Made by a program: the position numbers and the translations under genes. The notes under the pieces were generated by a model. That model was given only the letters and a program-made list of their open reading frames with translations. It had not been told where the DNA came from and did not search any database. DNA of 30,949 nucleotides. It comes from Myxococcota bacterium. Lineage in GTDB: Bacteria; Myxococcota_C; UBA6777. This document shows positions 1 through 7,927 of the stretch, one piece after another (the stretch's first letter is position 1; each line of letters starts with the position of its first letter). Location of the stretch: the NCBI GenBank assembly GCA_963169055.1, contig CAUJFU010000081.1:1-30949 (forward strand). Reading direction: 5' to 3'.

Positions 1-111
1 CTGTCGATGTGGTGCGGATGTGGATCGAGATCACCAAGGTGCTCGCGGGATCTTCCTGCGGGCTTTGTCGGTTACGACCGCCGATCCTTCGGCGCTTTGC
101 TTAGCAAGTGT

Positions 112-1587
112 TCAACATTTGTTAACGAAAAGGTAACAGTAGAAGATCTGTTCGGTTTGATAGCGGCTGAGGTTGACGGGGATGTTGATCTTTTCGATGC
201 GTTCGAGGGATTGGGTGGCGAGATCGTAGCGGTATCCGACGGAGGGGTAGATCCACGAAGTGAAGCGAAAGAAGATCTCGTTGCTTTGGGAGCGTGCGCT
301 GATATCGCTGACGCTGCCTTTGGTGGGGAGAGGGATCTCGCGGATGAGTTGGCCTTGGCGAGAGAACAACAGCAAGCGAGAGACGACATCTTCCATGGTG
401 TGAACCAGTAGATGTCCTTTGACAAGGAAGACTTCTTGAAGAACACCTTTTTGTTGGGGGATCAGGGTCTTCCAATGTTTTTGGGTGGGGTTATGGAGAG
501 GGGCGATCAATACGCGACCACGGGGGGCTTTGTAGGTGGTGGTGATCAGTATGTGTCCGTCCATGACGTTGGCGCTGAACTGCCCTTGGAGTCCTTTGGC
601 GAGGGTAAGGAAGGGGCCTTTGGAGGCGATGGGTCGGTAATAAAGGTCGTTGTAGGACCAGTCGACGCTGGTGGAGACATAAAGCATGCTGCGGTCGGAA
701 GAGACGGCAGGATCGAGCCATGTTTCTTTTTTGAGTCCTTCGCCAAAGATCAAGCGGTCGTCTTCGGCGGAAGTACCGAGCCGATGGTAAAAGATCCGCC
801 GATAGTAGTTTTTGTCACGAGCGGGGACGGTGCCAAAGGGAGGGTAGGAGACGTAGAAAAAGCCGAGTCCGTGGCGATCCCAGACCATCGAGGGCCAGCG
901 GGTTTGGTCGATGCGGTCGGGGAGATGGGTTTTTGTGGAGACATCGAGGACGCGGATCTGGGACCAATCGCTGCCTTTGGCGGAGAGGGCGTAGGCAAGG
1001 AAGCGTCCGCTGGGAGAGGGAGAGGTTTGTTGGAGGGCGATGGTGCCGTCTTTGCTGAGGGTGTTGGGATCGAGGAGGACGCGGGGAGGTGCGTTATAGC
1101 GTCCTTCGGCGGTATAGAGGATGGGTTGGTTTTTGAGTCCTTCGCGGCGGAAGAAAAAGTAGCGGTGTCCGTAGCGTTGGGGGCTTGTGCTGGATTGGTT
1201 GTTGTAGAGTTTTTTGAGTTCGTGGAGGATGGTTTGGCGAGCGGGGATCTGTTGAAATAGGCGGAGGGTGCGTTGGTGTTGTGCGTTGTTCCACGCTTGG
1301 ACTTCTTTGGAGCGGCCTGCTTCGAGCCATCGGTAGGGATCGCGGACAGGAGTGGTGTGATAGGTATCGGTGATGAGTTGGCGGCGTGTGGGGATGGGTG
1401 CAGGGAGGATCGGAGTGGTTTGGGCGGTGGGTTGGGTCGGTGTGGGTTTGGCGGGTTGTTTGGGTGGGATGGGATGAGGTGGAAGTAGATCGGCTTGTGC
1501 GGAAGGATCGGGGAAAAGGGCGAGCGCGGCGAGTGCGCCAAGCCAGATAGGAAGAGAAAAAAGCGCGTAGGAGCGAGGATGTCGCAT
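112..1587 (-). pseudogene. Secreted prolyl oligopeptidase (S9A), propeller only, catalytic domain missing
   Basis: Family S9A enzymes cleave short peptides after proline with a beta-propeller and a C-terminal alpha/beta hydrolase domain. The start at 1587 is chosen because GAAAGGAG lies 7 nt upstream. Residues 1 to about 32 form a signal peptide (hydrophobic ALF to ALALF, then PSAQA), so export is expected. The family's N-terminal pattern TPVRDPYRWLE follows, then blades with SPSGRFLAYALS and FFYVSYPPFG. The 491-aa product stops just after RYQTEQIFY, exactly where the catalytic domain normally begins. Intact relatives are about 700 aa. The next 110 bases in all three minus frames show no recognisable hydrolase sequence, so a simple one-base frameshift does not restore it. 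The local sequence after the junction (about 112-145) is AT-richer. I infer a disruption by insertion, deletion or rearrangement. The family call is firm; loss of function is inferred, because the Ser/Asp/His residues are absent from this reading frame. Confidence 0.8.
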
Positions 1588-1749
1588 GATGACTCCTTTC
1601 GGTTGGGTGGGGGATCGTGTCACAAAAGCGGGGATGGTTGTAGCGCTGTTTCGGCAAAAACAGAAGGGGCTTTGGGGAGAGTGTTTTTTTGTGTAGGGTG
1701 AGGGTTTTGTAGGTTGGGTGTTCGTGGAAGGTTTGGATGGAGGCGTGAG

Positions 1750-2955
1750 ATGTCGCAAGAGCAGAGTCGTTCGGAGCAACGCGGTGGTTCGGAGCAACGG
1801 AGTGGTTTAGAGCAGCCTGAGATCGCGAAAGCGCTAGAAGAATTGGCGTTGGACGAAGAGCTAGAAGGAGTAGAGAGATCGAGTGATTCGGTGGACGTGG
1901 CGATAGCGAAAGGCGATCGCGCAGAGATATCCGCACGAGCTGCGGCGCGGATTAGCCAAGATCAAACGCAGGTGAAATATGCTTCGTGGGCGTTGATTTT
2001 GGCGACAGGATGGCACTTTGTGATGGGGGTTGTTTCTTTGGCGGAGGGAACAGTTCGGACATCTCGCGGTATGTTGGGGATGTTGGAACTGTTGTTGGCG
2101 GTGGTGCTGTTGTGGGCGGCGTGGGGAGGGCAAAAGGCGGATCGTCAGGTGTTGCGGGTGGGGTTGTTTGGTGTTGCGGGTGGGGCGTTGGTGTCTTTGT
2201 TAAGTTGGCGCATTTTGGGGTTGGGGGTGGACGTGGTGTCGTGGGGGTTGGTGTGGGTGGGGTTGGGAGCGTTGGAGCGGGTGTTGGAGCATGCGGAGTC
2301 TCAAAAGCCGCCAGATCCGAAAGTCGAGTGTTATCATCATCTGGTGCCGATCTTGGTGCGTTTGATGACGGCAGAAGGGGATGTGGATCGGCGGGAACTC
2401 CAGCGGATCAAGGATATCTGCGATCCTGTGGATATCACAGCGTACGAACACGACTATTTGGCCCATCGTGCGCAGAGAGAACAAGAATACACGCTAAAAG
2501 ATCTCGTGGTGGGTTATCTCAAGGCGGCGAAGAAGGTGGTGGGGCTGCATCCGCGTCATTCGTTGCTTGCGGCATCGTTGGCGGTGGTGGAGGCGGACGG
2601 CGTGATCGCGCTTGGAGAAGTACGATTGTTGCGAGAGATCAGCGATCTTCTGGGATACGAACCCGAACAATTCGAGAGGATTATGCGCCAGATGCGGATG
2701 CGGATCGATCAGATGGATCTTTCGCGTGCAGCCCATCTGTTGGGCGTTTCCGAAGATGCGACACGCGCAGAGATCGAACAAGCGCACCGGCGTTTGTTGC
2801 AGGACTTTTTGGGAGTTCATCATGGAGCAGCGTTTGGGGACAAGATCGAAGAGATCTTGCAAAAGCGCCGTGATATCTTGGAACAAGCGTACATGATGAT
2901 GATCGAGCGATTGCCGCCCTCAGCCCAAGAACCTTCACCCACTCCAAAGCATTGA
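1750..2955 (+). CDS. Membrane protein with TerB-like domain and degenerate C-terminal J domain
   Basis: The 401-aa protein resembles DjlA-type architecture (membrane anchor, TerB-like helical domain, J domain), though the order of details differs. The start at 1750 follows a TGGAGG motif; an in-frame upstream start exists but would add only a few residues. Residues 1-75 are charged and hydrophilic. Hydrophobic segments lie at about 78-98, 109-126, 136-157 and 159-177. Residues 195-315 resemble TerB, with acidic turns TAEGDVDRRE and VEADGVIALGE. Residues 325-385 start as a J domain (AAHLLGVSEDATRAEIEQAHRRL), but the HPD tripeptide that stimulates Hsp70 is absent, replaced around LLQDFLGVHHG. 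Canonical DnaK stimulation is therefore unlikely. It is divergent from the peptidase remnant on the left and has no evident operon partner. Function is unknown; a scaffold or adaptor role is only a guess. Confidence 0.75.
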   Translation: MSQEQSRSEQRGGSEQRSGLEQPEIAKALEELALDEELEGVERSSDSVDVAIAKGDRAEISARAAARISQDQTQVKYASWALILATGWHFVMGVVSLAEGTVRTSRGMLGMLELLLAVVLLWAAWGGQKADRQVLRVGLFGVAGGALVSLLSWRILGLGVDVVSWGLVWVGLGALERVLEHAESQKPPDPKVECYHHLVPILVRLMTAEGDVDRRELQRIKDICDPVDITAYEHDYLAHRAQREQEYTLKDLVVGYLKAAKKVVGLHPRHSLLAASLAVVEADGVIALGEVRLLREISDLLGYEPEQFERIMRQMRMRIDQMDLSRAAHLLGVSEDATRAEIEQAHRRLLQDFLGVHHGAAFGDKIEEILQKRRDILEQAYMMMIERLPPSAQEPSPTPKH

Positions 2956-2960
2956 GCGGA

Positions 2961-3006
2961 GGGTGGTGAGGAGAATGGAACAGGGGGTGGTGAGGGGTAT
3001 GGAACG
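2961..3006. repeat. Two-copy imperfect tandem repeat (22-bp units, 24-bp period)
   Basis: GGGTGGTGAGG followed by a variable GAGAAT/GGTAT stretch and GGAAC occurs at 2961-2982 and again at 2985-3006. It lies directly behind the stop codon of the TerB/J gene. No function is evident. Confidence 0.55.
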
Positions 3007-3078
3007 CAACTTTCTTTGAGGATGTACCGAAGATTACTTGCCTTTTTCATTCAACGAATGGGAGTTGTGCAGTTGTTT

Positions 3079-3208
3079 TGGTTTTGTGGGGCGCGGCTCC
3101 ACACCCCGCAAGGGATAATAGACCCCATGACCCCGGGTTGGCGAAGAGATCACAGGTTGTTCATACCAACGACTCTGTCGCTTGAAATACCGAGAACACG
3201 GGGGTTTT
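3079..3208 (+). repeat. Dispersed 130-bp structured element, copy A
   Basis: This copy is in forward orientation, about 120 bp after the TerB/J stop codon. Hairpin 1 is GTGGGGC-GCG-GCTCCAC with one G-T pair. Hairpin 2 is degenerate here. A looser inner stem pairs GGTTGTTCA with TGAAATACC. The copy ends ACACGGGGG plus TTTT. Confidence 0.85.
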
Positions 3209-3332
3209 GGGAACTGCGCCACTCCTACAACGATGCAGGGATAACCTAGTACAAAGACAGATGCAGCAGGGCGAGAAGGCGTAACCGTTCCAGAACAGCC
3301 AAGCCCATGTTTCGGGCGCAGGAGGACGAGGG

Positions 3333-6098
3333 ATGTCGATTCAAAGAACAGGTGGAGATGACAGCGCACGGCGTGCCGCCGAAGAAGCACAGCGAAAAGC
3401 CGCCGAAGAGGCCCGTCAAAAGGCCGCTGAAGAAGCACGCCAAAAGGCCGCGCAACAAGCGCAACAAAAAGCCGCGCAACAAGCCGCGCAACAAGCGCAG
3501 CAAAAAGCCGCGCAACAAACAAGCCAAAGCGCCCTCTCGAAAGCTCCGCCATCTTCGGCAGGAACACGCGCAGGACTCGCAGGGATCAGCGGCCATCAGC
3601 TTCAGAACCAACTGCACCGTCAACTTGGTGGCGCAAGTCTCCCTTCTAACCCGCCGAGCCAAGGGACTTTATCGGCCCAAGCAGGAGCGCAGTCTTCGCG
3701 CCCATTGGGCAGTGATGGCTTGCAAAGCGCTTTTTTCCAACGCCAATGGAATGCTCCAACCGCTCGAAGCTCCGCAGGGATCGGCGGAACCACGACTGCC
3801 CAAGCCAACCCCGGAACCTTGGAAAGCGAAGCCACCCGCGACGGCAACGTCAACTGCATCGACAACGCACACGCCATTCTCTCGAAAGATCCGAAACTTG
3901 CAGCACAAGGAAACGTCGTCTTTTTGCAAGATACCCGAAACACGGACGGAAACAACGCAGGACATGTGGTGATCGAGCGCCCAGATGGAACGTATATCGA
4001 TCCAAACCGACCACAAGAACCCGTCAGTATGGAACAATTGCAAGCACAGGGTTATGCGCCTGTCGATGCGCAAGGGCGTCCCGTGGATGATCCTGCGGAT
4101 GCGTACCGCCTGCCCGCGCAAGACTTTCAACGTGCGATGAACTTGCCTCCTGACCGACGTGAAGCGGCCCTCGATGCTGCGGGAGTTCCTGAATCGATCC
4201 AAGGGATGCGTCTTGCGGACGGCGGATTGAAGGGATGGTTTGAAGAGAATATCGCCAATCCCCTCAACGACAACGTGATCCAGCCCGCAGGACAGGCGAT
4301 CAACGATCATATCCTTGAGCCGTTGGGAGCGGCTGCACAAAACGTCAACGATGAAATCGCCCGTGCGACGGGCGTGGACGTGTTTGGTGCGGTTCAAAGC
4401 TTGGGTGATCTAGCGGCAGATGCGAAACGCTTGTTGCTTGATGATCCCGGAGCCAACAGCCCGTACGCAGTCAACCGCGATCAGATCACCGCGACAGACA
4501 AGGCCGCATTGAATGTGTTGGGACTCGACAATATCCCCCCGGGCGGCAGCACCACCTTTGAAGTCAAAGTCGAAGGCGAGCTTTCTGCTGTTTTGGGAGT
4601 CGAAGCAGGAGCGACGGTGGAATGGTCCGTTTCTCGGGGCCTTCCGCCTGATCAAGATCAGTTCACGTTGGGCCTTGGAGCGGGGGCGGAGATCTCGGCA
4701 GAATTGACGGGCGATACCGCAGGGGCCGAAGCCACGGGTTCTGTGGGAGTCGGTGTCAACGGCGGGATCGAATTGCAGATCGATCTTTCCAAGCCCGGGG
4801 CGGCGACGGAGTTGGCCGCTTTTGGCGTACAGTTGGGGATCGCCTCAACAAATCCGATCGCGGGTATGGGGCTCGAAGTCTTGGATCAAGTCGGCGATCG
4901 GCTGTTTGGCCGCGATGTGACCCCGGGAACGCCCTCCGAATTTGTGCGCGATCACCTGTCTTCGATCTCGATCGGAGCGAATACCAACATCTCTGAAACG
5001 CTCGGATTGATCGAAGGTGTGGGAGGCCGTGAAACCGTGACGGCTTATCTTGAAGCGGGCGCACAAGTGAGTTTTGATCGCAACGCCGATGGGCGGCCTT
5101 ATATTAGCGAGGTCACGCAAAACATCGCAGCAGGCGCAAACATCGATATCGAGGCGGGTGCAGGAGCGGGTGGTGTTAACGCTGTGACCAGCGTGGCGGG
5201 TGGCGGGATGGAAGTCGGTTTTGAGCGCACCATCCACTTTAACGAGGACGGAACCAAGGGCGAAACCACGTATGCGATCACGCTTGGGGCGGATGTTCAC
5301 GGTGGTTTGGGGCCGATCGGTGCGGGCTTTGATGGAGAGATCAAGATCGAGCTTGGCGAGAATATCCCGCCGCAGTTCCGTGGTGAGATGTTGGATGCCT
5401 TGGGGCGAGGGGATGTCGCAGGAGCGCGAGATATCTTCCTCGAACAGGTGCTACCCAATATGTCGCTGACAGGCTCGATCTCTTTGTCTAGCCAAGTTCA
5501 GATCAACGCCAAAGGCGAGATCATGCCTGCGGTGGCAGGCGCTGGTGGAGGCGTCAGCATCGAGGGAACCATCACCCAACAACAAATGCTGTTTACAGGC
5601 GAGGTCTCGATCGACCAAAACGGCATCACTGCGACCTTTACAACGCCAGACGGACAGCACACGGCAAGCATGACCTTCCGCACAATGCAAGAGATGACCG
5701 CATTCTTTGGTGAGGCGGCCTCCGATCCATCGGCGTTTTTGCGTGATCCCCAAGGCTTTGCCCGCGATCGCTTCGATCCCACCTACATGAACGGCGATCA
5801 ACTCACCCAGTACCAAGACCGCGCTGCGGAGTCGCATCTCGACAACGAATCGTTTATGAACGATATGCTGGATCTCAACCCTGCGCAGTACGGTTATGCG
5901 AACGGGGATGACTTTGGCAACGCACTGTTGAACGGTGTGATCAACGAGACGCGTGAGCGTGTCGAAGCGCAACTGGACAATCAGGTCTTTGCCAACGAAG
6001 AAGCCGCCGCAGAAGCCGCTCTTGCGATCGCTGCGCAGGTTCGACGCGAAGCCCTCGCGGACCCATCGGCCTTTTTGTCCAACGGAAATGGATCGTAG
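3333..6098 (+). CDS. Large Ala/Gln coiled-coil and Gly-rich protein with candidate Cys/His/Asp domain
   Basis: I do not recognise this 921-aa protein as a named family. The start at 3333 has GGAGG at 3321-3325, 7 nt upstream. No signal peptide or transmembrane segment is visible. Residues 11-62 are near-perfect short repeats rich in A, E, Q, K and R, predicted as a coiled coil. Residues 171-225 contain NVNCIDNAH, then NNAGHVVIERPDGTYIDP. C175, H211 and D223 could form a papain-, transglutaminase- or NlpC-like triad, with H180 nearby. Residues about 395-790 are Gly/Ala/Val-rich beta-like segments (for example GVEAGATVEWS and GSVGVGVNGG), resembling a repetitive beta structure. The C-terminus from about 800 is acidic and helical. 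It stands alone between repeat copies A and B. A secreted effector/toxin or surface protein is possible, but the hydrolase call is inferred from spacing alone. Confidence 0.75.
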   Translation: MSIQRTGGDDSARRAAEEAQRKAAEEARQKAAEEARQKAAQQAQQKAAQQAAQQAQQKAAQQTSQSALSKAPPSSAGTRAGLAGISGHQLQNQLHRQLGGASLPSNPPSQGTLSAQAGAQSSRPLGSDGLQSAFFQRQWNAPTARSSAGIGGTTTAQANPGTLESEATRDGNVNCIDNAHAILSKDPKLAAQGNVVFLQDTRNTDGNNAGHVVIERPDGTYIDPNRPQEPVSMEQLQAQGYAPVDAQGRPVDDPADAYRLPAQDFQRAMNLPPDRREAALDAAGVPESIQGMRLADGGLKGWFEENIANPLNDNVIQPAGQAINDHILEPLGAAAQNVNDEIARATGVDVFGAVQSLGDLAADAKRLLLDDPGANSPYAVNRDQITATDKAALNVLGLDNIPPGGSTTFEVKVEGELSAVLGVEAGATVEWSVSRGLPPDQDQFTLGLGAGAEISAELTGDTAGAEATGSVGVGVNGGIELQIDLSKPGAATELAAFGVQLGIASTNPIAGMGLEVLDQVGDRLFGRDVTPGTPSEFVRDHLSSISIGANTNISETLGLIEGVGGRETVTAYLEAGAQVSFDRNADGRPYISEVTQNIAAGANIDIEAGAGAGGVNAVTSVAGGGMEVGFERTIHFNEDGTKGETTYAITLGADVHGGLGPIGAGFDGEIKIELGENIPPQFRGEMLDALGRGDVAGARDIFLEQVLPNMSLTGSISLSSQVQINAKGEIMPAVAGAGGGVSIEGTITQQQMLFTGEVSIDQNGITATFTTPDGQHTASMTFRTMQEMTAFFGEAASDPSAFLRDPQGFARDRFDPTYMNGDQLTQYQDRAAESHLDNESFMNDMLDLNPAQYGYANGDDFGNALLNGVINETRERVEAQLDNQVFANEEAAAEAALAIAAQVRREALADPSAFLSNGNGS

Positions 6099-6138
6099 TT
6101 TCCGTGATTTTCACAAACGCATGGCTTACGCAGTTCGA

Positions 6139-6270
6139 TGGTTTTTGTGGGGTTTCACCCCACACCCCACAAGGGAGCGCGGCTCCCTTGACCCCATATC
6201 GGCGAAGAGATCACGGGCTTTCCAGACGGACGGCCCTGTCGCTTCAAGCGGTGCGAACACGGGTTTTTTT
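6139..6270 (+). repeat. Dispersed 130-bp structured element, copy B
   Basis: This copy is in forward orientation, 40 bp after the stop of the 921-aa gene. Hairpin 1 is GTGGGGT-TTC-ACCCCAC (7 bp, perfect). Hairpin 2 is CAAGGGAGC-GCG-GCTCCCTTG (9 bp, perfect). It ends GAACACGGG plus seven T, which looks like an intrinsic terminator. Confidence 0.9.
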
Positions 6271-6307
6271 CGCTAACCGCGTAACTCCTAAAACGAAAGG
6301 TTTTTCC

Positions 6308-6535
6308 ATGAAGATCGATATCTATTACTGCGTATCTTGAAACTATTTACCCCGTGCGTCCAGTTTGGCCGCAGAACTTCAAAAAACCTTTGGTGTTGAT
6401 CCATCACTTCATCGCGGAAGCAAGGGGATCTTGGATGTTCATCTTGATGGTGAATTGATCTTCTCCAAGCACAAAGAAGGCCGTTGGCCAACCCCCGATG
6501 AATTGATCCAATCCATCCAACAACGACTCTCTTAA
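6308..6535 (+). CDS. SelW-like (Rdx family) selenoprotein, Sec encoded by in-frame TGA
   Basis: Reading through the TGA at 6338-6340 as selenocysteine gives 75 aa ending in TAA at 6533-6535. The N-terminus is MKIDIYYCVSU, followed by NYLPRASSLAAEL; later come GILDVHLDGELIFSKHKEGR and PTPDELIQSIQQ. This matches the SelW/SelT/SelH thioredoxin-fold layout: beta strand, C-x-x-U redox motif (C8, U11), helix with the Y-x-P-R-A pattern, a G-x-x-x-V/F-x-V-x-x-D-G strand, then I-x-S-x-x-x-x-G-R-x-P. The length is typical. AAAGG at 6294-6298 supports the ATG at 6308. The protein is probably a small cytoplasmic selenol/disulfide redox protein. Known homologues often carry Cys at this position, so U for C is the expected substitution. 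It sits alone between repeats B and C. Confidence rests on similarity continuing on both sides of the TGA plus the hairpin after it. Confidence 0.9.
6355..6373 (+). promoter_or_regulatory. Candidate bacterial SECIS hairpin
   Basis: TGCG (6355-6358), a T/C mismatch, CC, loop AGTTT, GG and CGCA (6370-6373) form a stem-loop inside the coding sequence. The loop begins 21 nt after the TGA and has G as its second base. Bacterial SECIS elements bound by SelB typically have a G among the first loop bases at about this distance. The fold was done by eye. Confidence 0.6.
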
Positions 6536-6625
6536 TCCACCCCCCACTCCCTCGTTTCATCCGATCTTACGAGCCTTTTAAACCTTTCGTGTGCACACTG
6601 GGCGAATGTATCGTATGGGCGATAC

Positions 6626-6755
6626 AAAAACCCCGTGCTCGCGGAGGTCCAAGCGGTGCAGATGTTGTTTTGAAAAACGACTGATCGTTCCGCCAATACG
6701 GGGTCAAGGGGCGAAAGTCCCTTGCGGGGCGTGGGGTGGCACCCCACACAAACCA
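6626..6755 (-). repeat. Dispersed 130-bp structured element, copy C
   Basis: This copy is in reverse orientation, 60 bp beyond the stop of the minus-strand lipoprotein gene, so it is in sense with that gene. Hairpin 1 is GTGGGGT-GCC-ACCCCAC. Hairpin 2 is CAAGGG/CCCTTG. It ends GAGCACGGGG plus TTTTT. Confidence 0.9.
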
Positions 6756-6814
6756 AGGAAGAATCGAGGAAAAACCATCCAAACCAACAAGTACTTTTTG
6801 GCGAGGAGAACGGC

Positions 6815-7903
6815 TTAGCGTGGTGTGGGGCGAGAGGCAGGTTGTGTGGGTGCGGGTGTAGGTTGCGAGGCGGGTTGTGGGCGTGTGGGTGCGGAGGTGG
6901 TTTTGGGGGTGGTTTTGGTTTGCGGTGCGGGGGTGGTTGACGTTTGGAGGCGAGCTTCGGCTTTTTGGATGAGAGCGTCGTAGTAATGAACTTCTAATTC
7001 AAGTCGGAGATAGGAACGCCAAGAAGATTCGTCGGAGAGTCCAGCGCTGCGGAGTTGTTTTTTGCGTTGGAGTGCGCTGTCTCGGGTGGTTTTTTGCGAG
7101 ATCAAGGCGCGTCGTAGGGCGGCGAGTTCGGTTTGTTGGAATTGGATAAGGCTGTTGTAGGCTTGGGTCCAATCGGCTTGGGCGAGAGGGCTTTTGATGT
7201 AATCCGCCTTCGCCACGGCTTTTTGGAGGATGTTGAGGTGAGTGTTCGCGATCAAACGGGCGGTGTGTTCGCGTTGGTCGAGTTTTTGGAGGAGGGCTTG
7301 CTGGAGGCGTTGGCTGAGCGATACTTTGGGGGATTTGGCAAGGCTTGGCAGGGAGGGCGGAGAAGTCAAGAGCGTTTGTAATTGGGCGCGCAGTCGGGCG
7401 CGTTGGGTGGTTTGGTGAAGGAGTTTCTGTGCTTGTTCGCGCAGAGACGGGAGGGATGAAGCGGAGGCAAGGAGTTTTTGGAGTCCAACGCGCAAGGCAA
7501 GGCCCGATTCGATGGAGGAAGCGTCTTCGAGCCATTTATGGATCAATTGAAGGCGTTTTTTAGGTTGCTTGGTTTGCCATGCTGTGGGCTTTTGGGGGGC
7601 TTTGTTGTTGGGTGTTCCTTTGCCGTTATCCTTGTTTTGGAGGGGCCAGAGTTGTTTGGGATCGGCGAGGGCGAGCATGGGTTGTTGGGCGTTTTTGAGC
7701 TGAAAATATAGACGGAGGACTTTGTCGGCGTAGGCTTGGGCTGTTTCGTCGAGTTTGCGGATTTTTCCGCCTTGACTGCCGTAGATGATGTAATCGGCGA
7801 GGTCTTCTTGGGTGGTCGGCAAGGGCGGACGACAAGCAGCGGTGAAGAAAAGCACAGAGGCGGCAAAGAGCAGATACAGCGGGGCGGAGCGTTTTTTGTG
7901 CAT
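6815..7903 (-). CDS. Helical lipoprotein partner of OPT transporter
   Basis: The 362-aa protein starts MHKKRS, has a hydrophobic stretch to residue 20 and a lipobox FFTAAC with lipidated C24. It should therefore be anchored to a membrane and face the periplasm or the outer-membrane side. GAAAGGAA lies 9 nt before the ATG. The mature part is mostly long amphipathic helix (LQ, LL and AL repeats, residues about 110-320), likely coiled coil. A Pro/Thr/Ala/Ser-rich tail follows (residues about 325-362, with repeats such as ASQPTPAPTQPASRPTP). I do not recognise a family. It begins 24 bp after the OPT transporter stop on the same strand, so co-transcription and a role with that transporter are likely. 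Alternatively it could be a structural envelope protein that merely shares the transcript. Confidence 0.75.
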   Translation of the reverse strand: MHKKRSAPLYLLFAASVLFFTAACRPPLPTTQEDLADYIIYGSQGGKIRKLDETAQAYADKVLRLYFQLKNAQQPMLALADPKQLWPLQNKDNGKGTPNNKAPQKPTAWQTKQPKKRLQLIHKWLEDASSIESGLALRVGLQKLLASASSLPSLREQAQKLLHQTTQRARLRAQLQTLLTSPPSLPSLAKSPKVSLSQRLQQALLQKLDQREHTARLIANTHLNILQKAVAKADYIKSPLAQADWTQAYNSLIQFQQTELAALRRALISQKTTRDSALQRKKQLRSAGLSDESSWRSYLRLELEVHYYDALIQKAEARLQTSTTPAPQTKTTPKTTSAPTRPQPASQPTPAPTQPASRPTPR

Positions 7904-7927
7904 GGTATCGATTCCTTTCAGCGTGGA

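Larger units (their letters stand above)
2956..3332. other. Intergenic region between TerB/J gene and 921-aa gene
   Basis: This 377-bp gap holds the 22-bp tandem duplication (2961-3006), then copy A of the dispersed 130-bp element (3079-3208). About 120 bp of leader to the next gene follows, with GGAGG at 3321-3325. I see no convincing -35/-10 pair. Confidence 0.6.

Noticed and set aside
112-114. TGA ending the peptidase as a second selenocysteine codon
   Set aside because: Sequence after the TGA in that frame soon hits another stop and shows no peptidase similarity.
412-1260. Long open frame on the plus strand opposite the peptidase gene
   Set aside because: It is the antisense shadow of the peptidase coding frame; no ribosome binding site or family pattern is visible.
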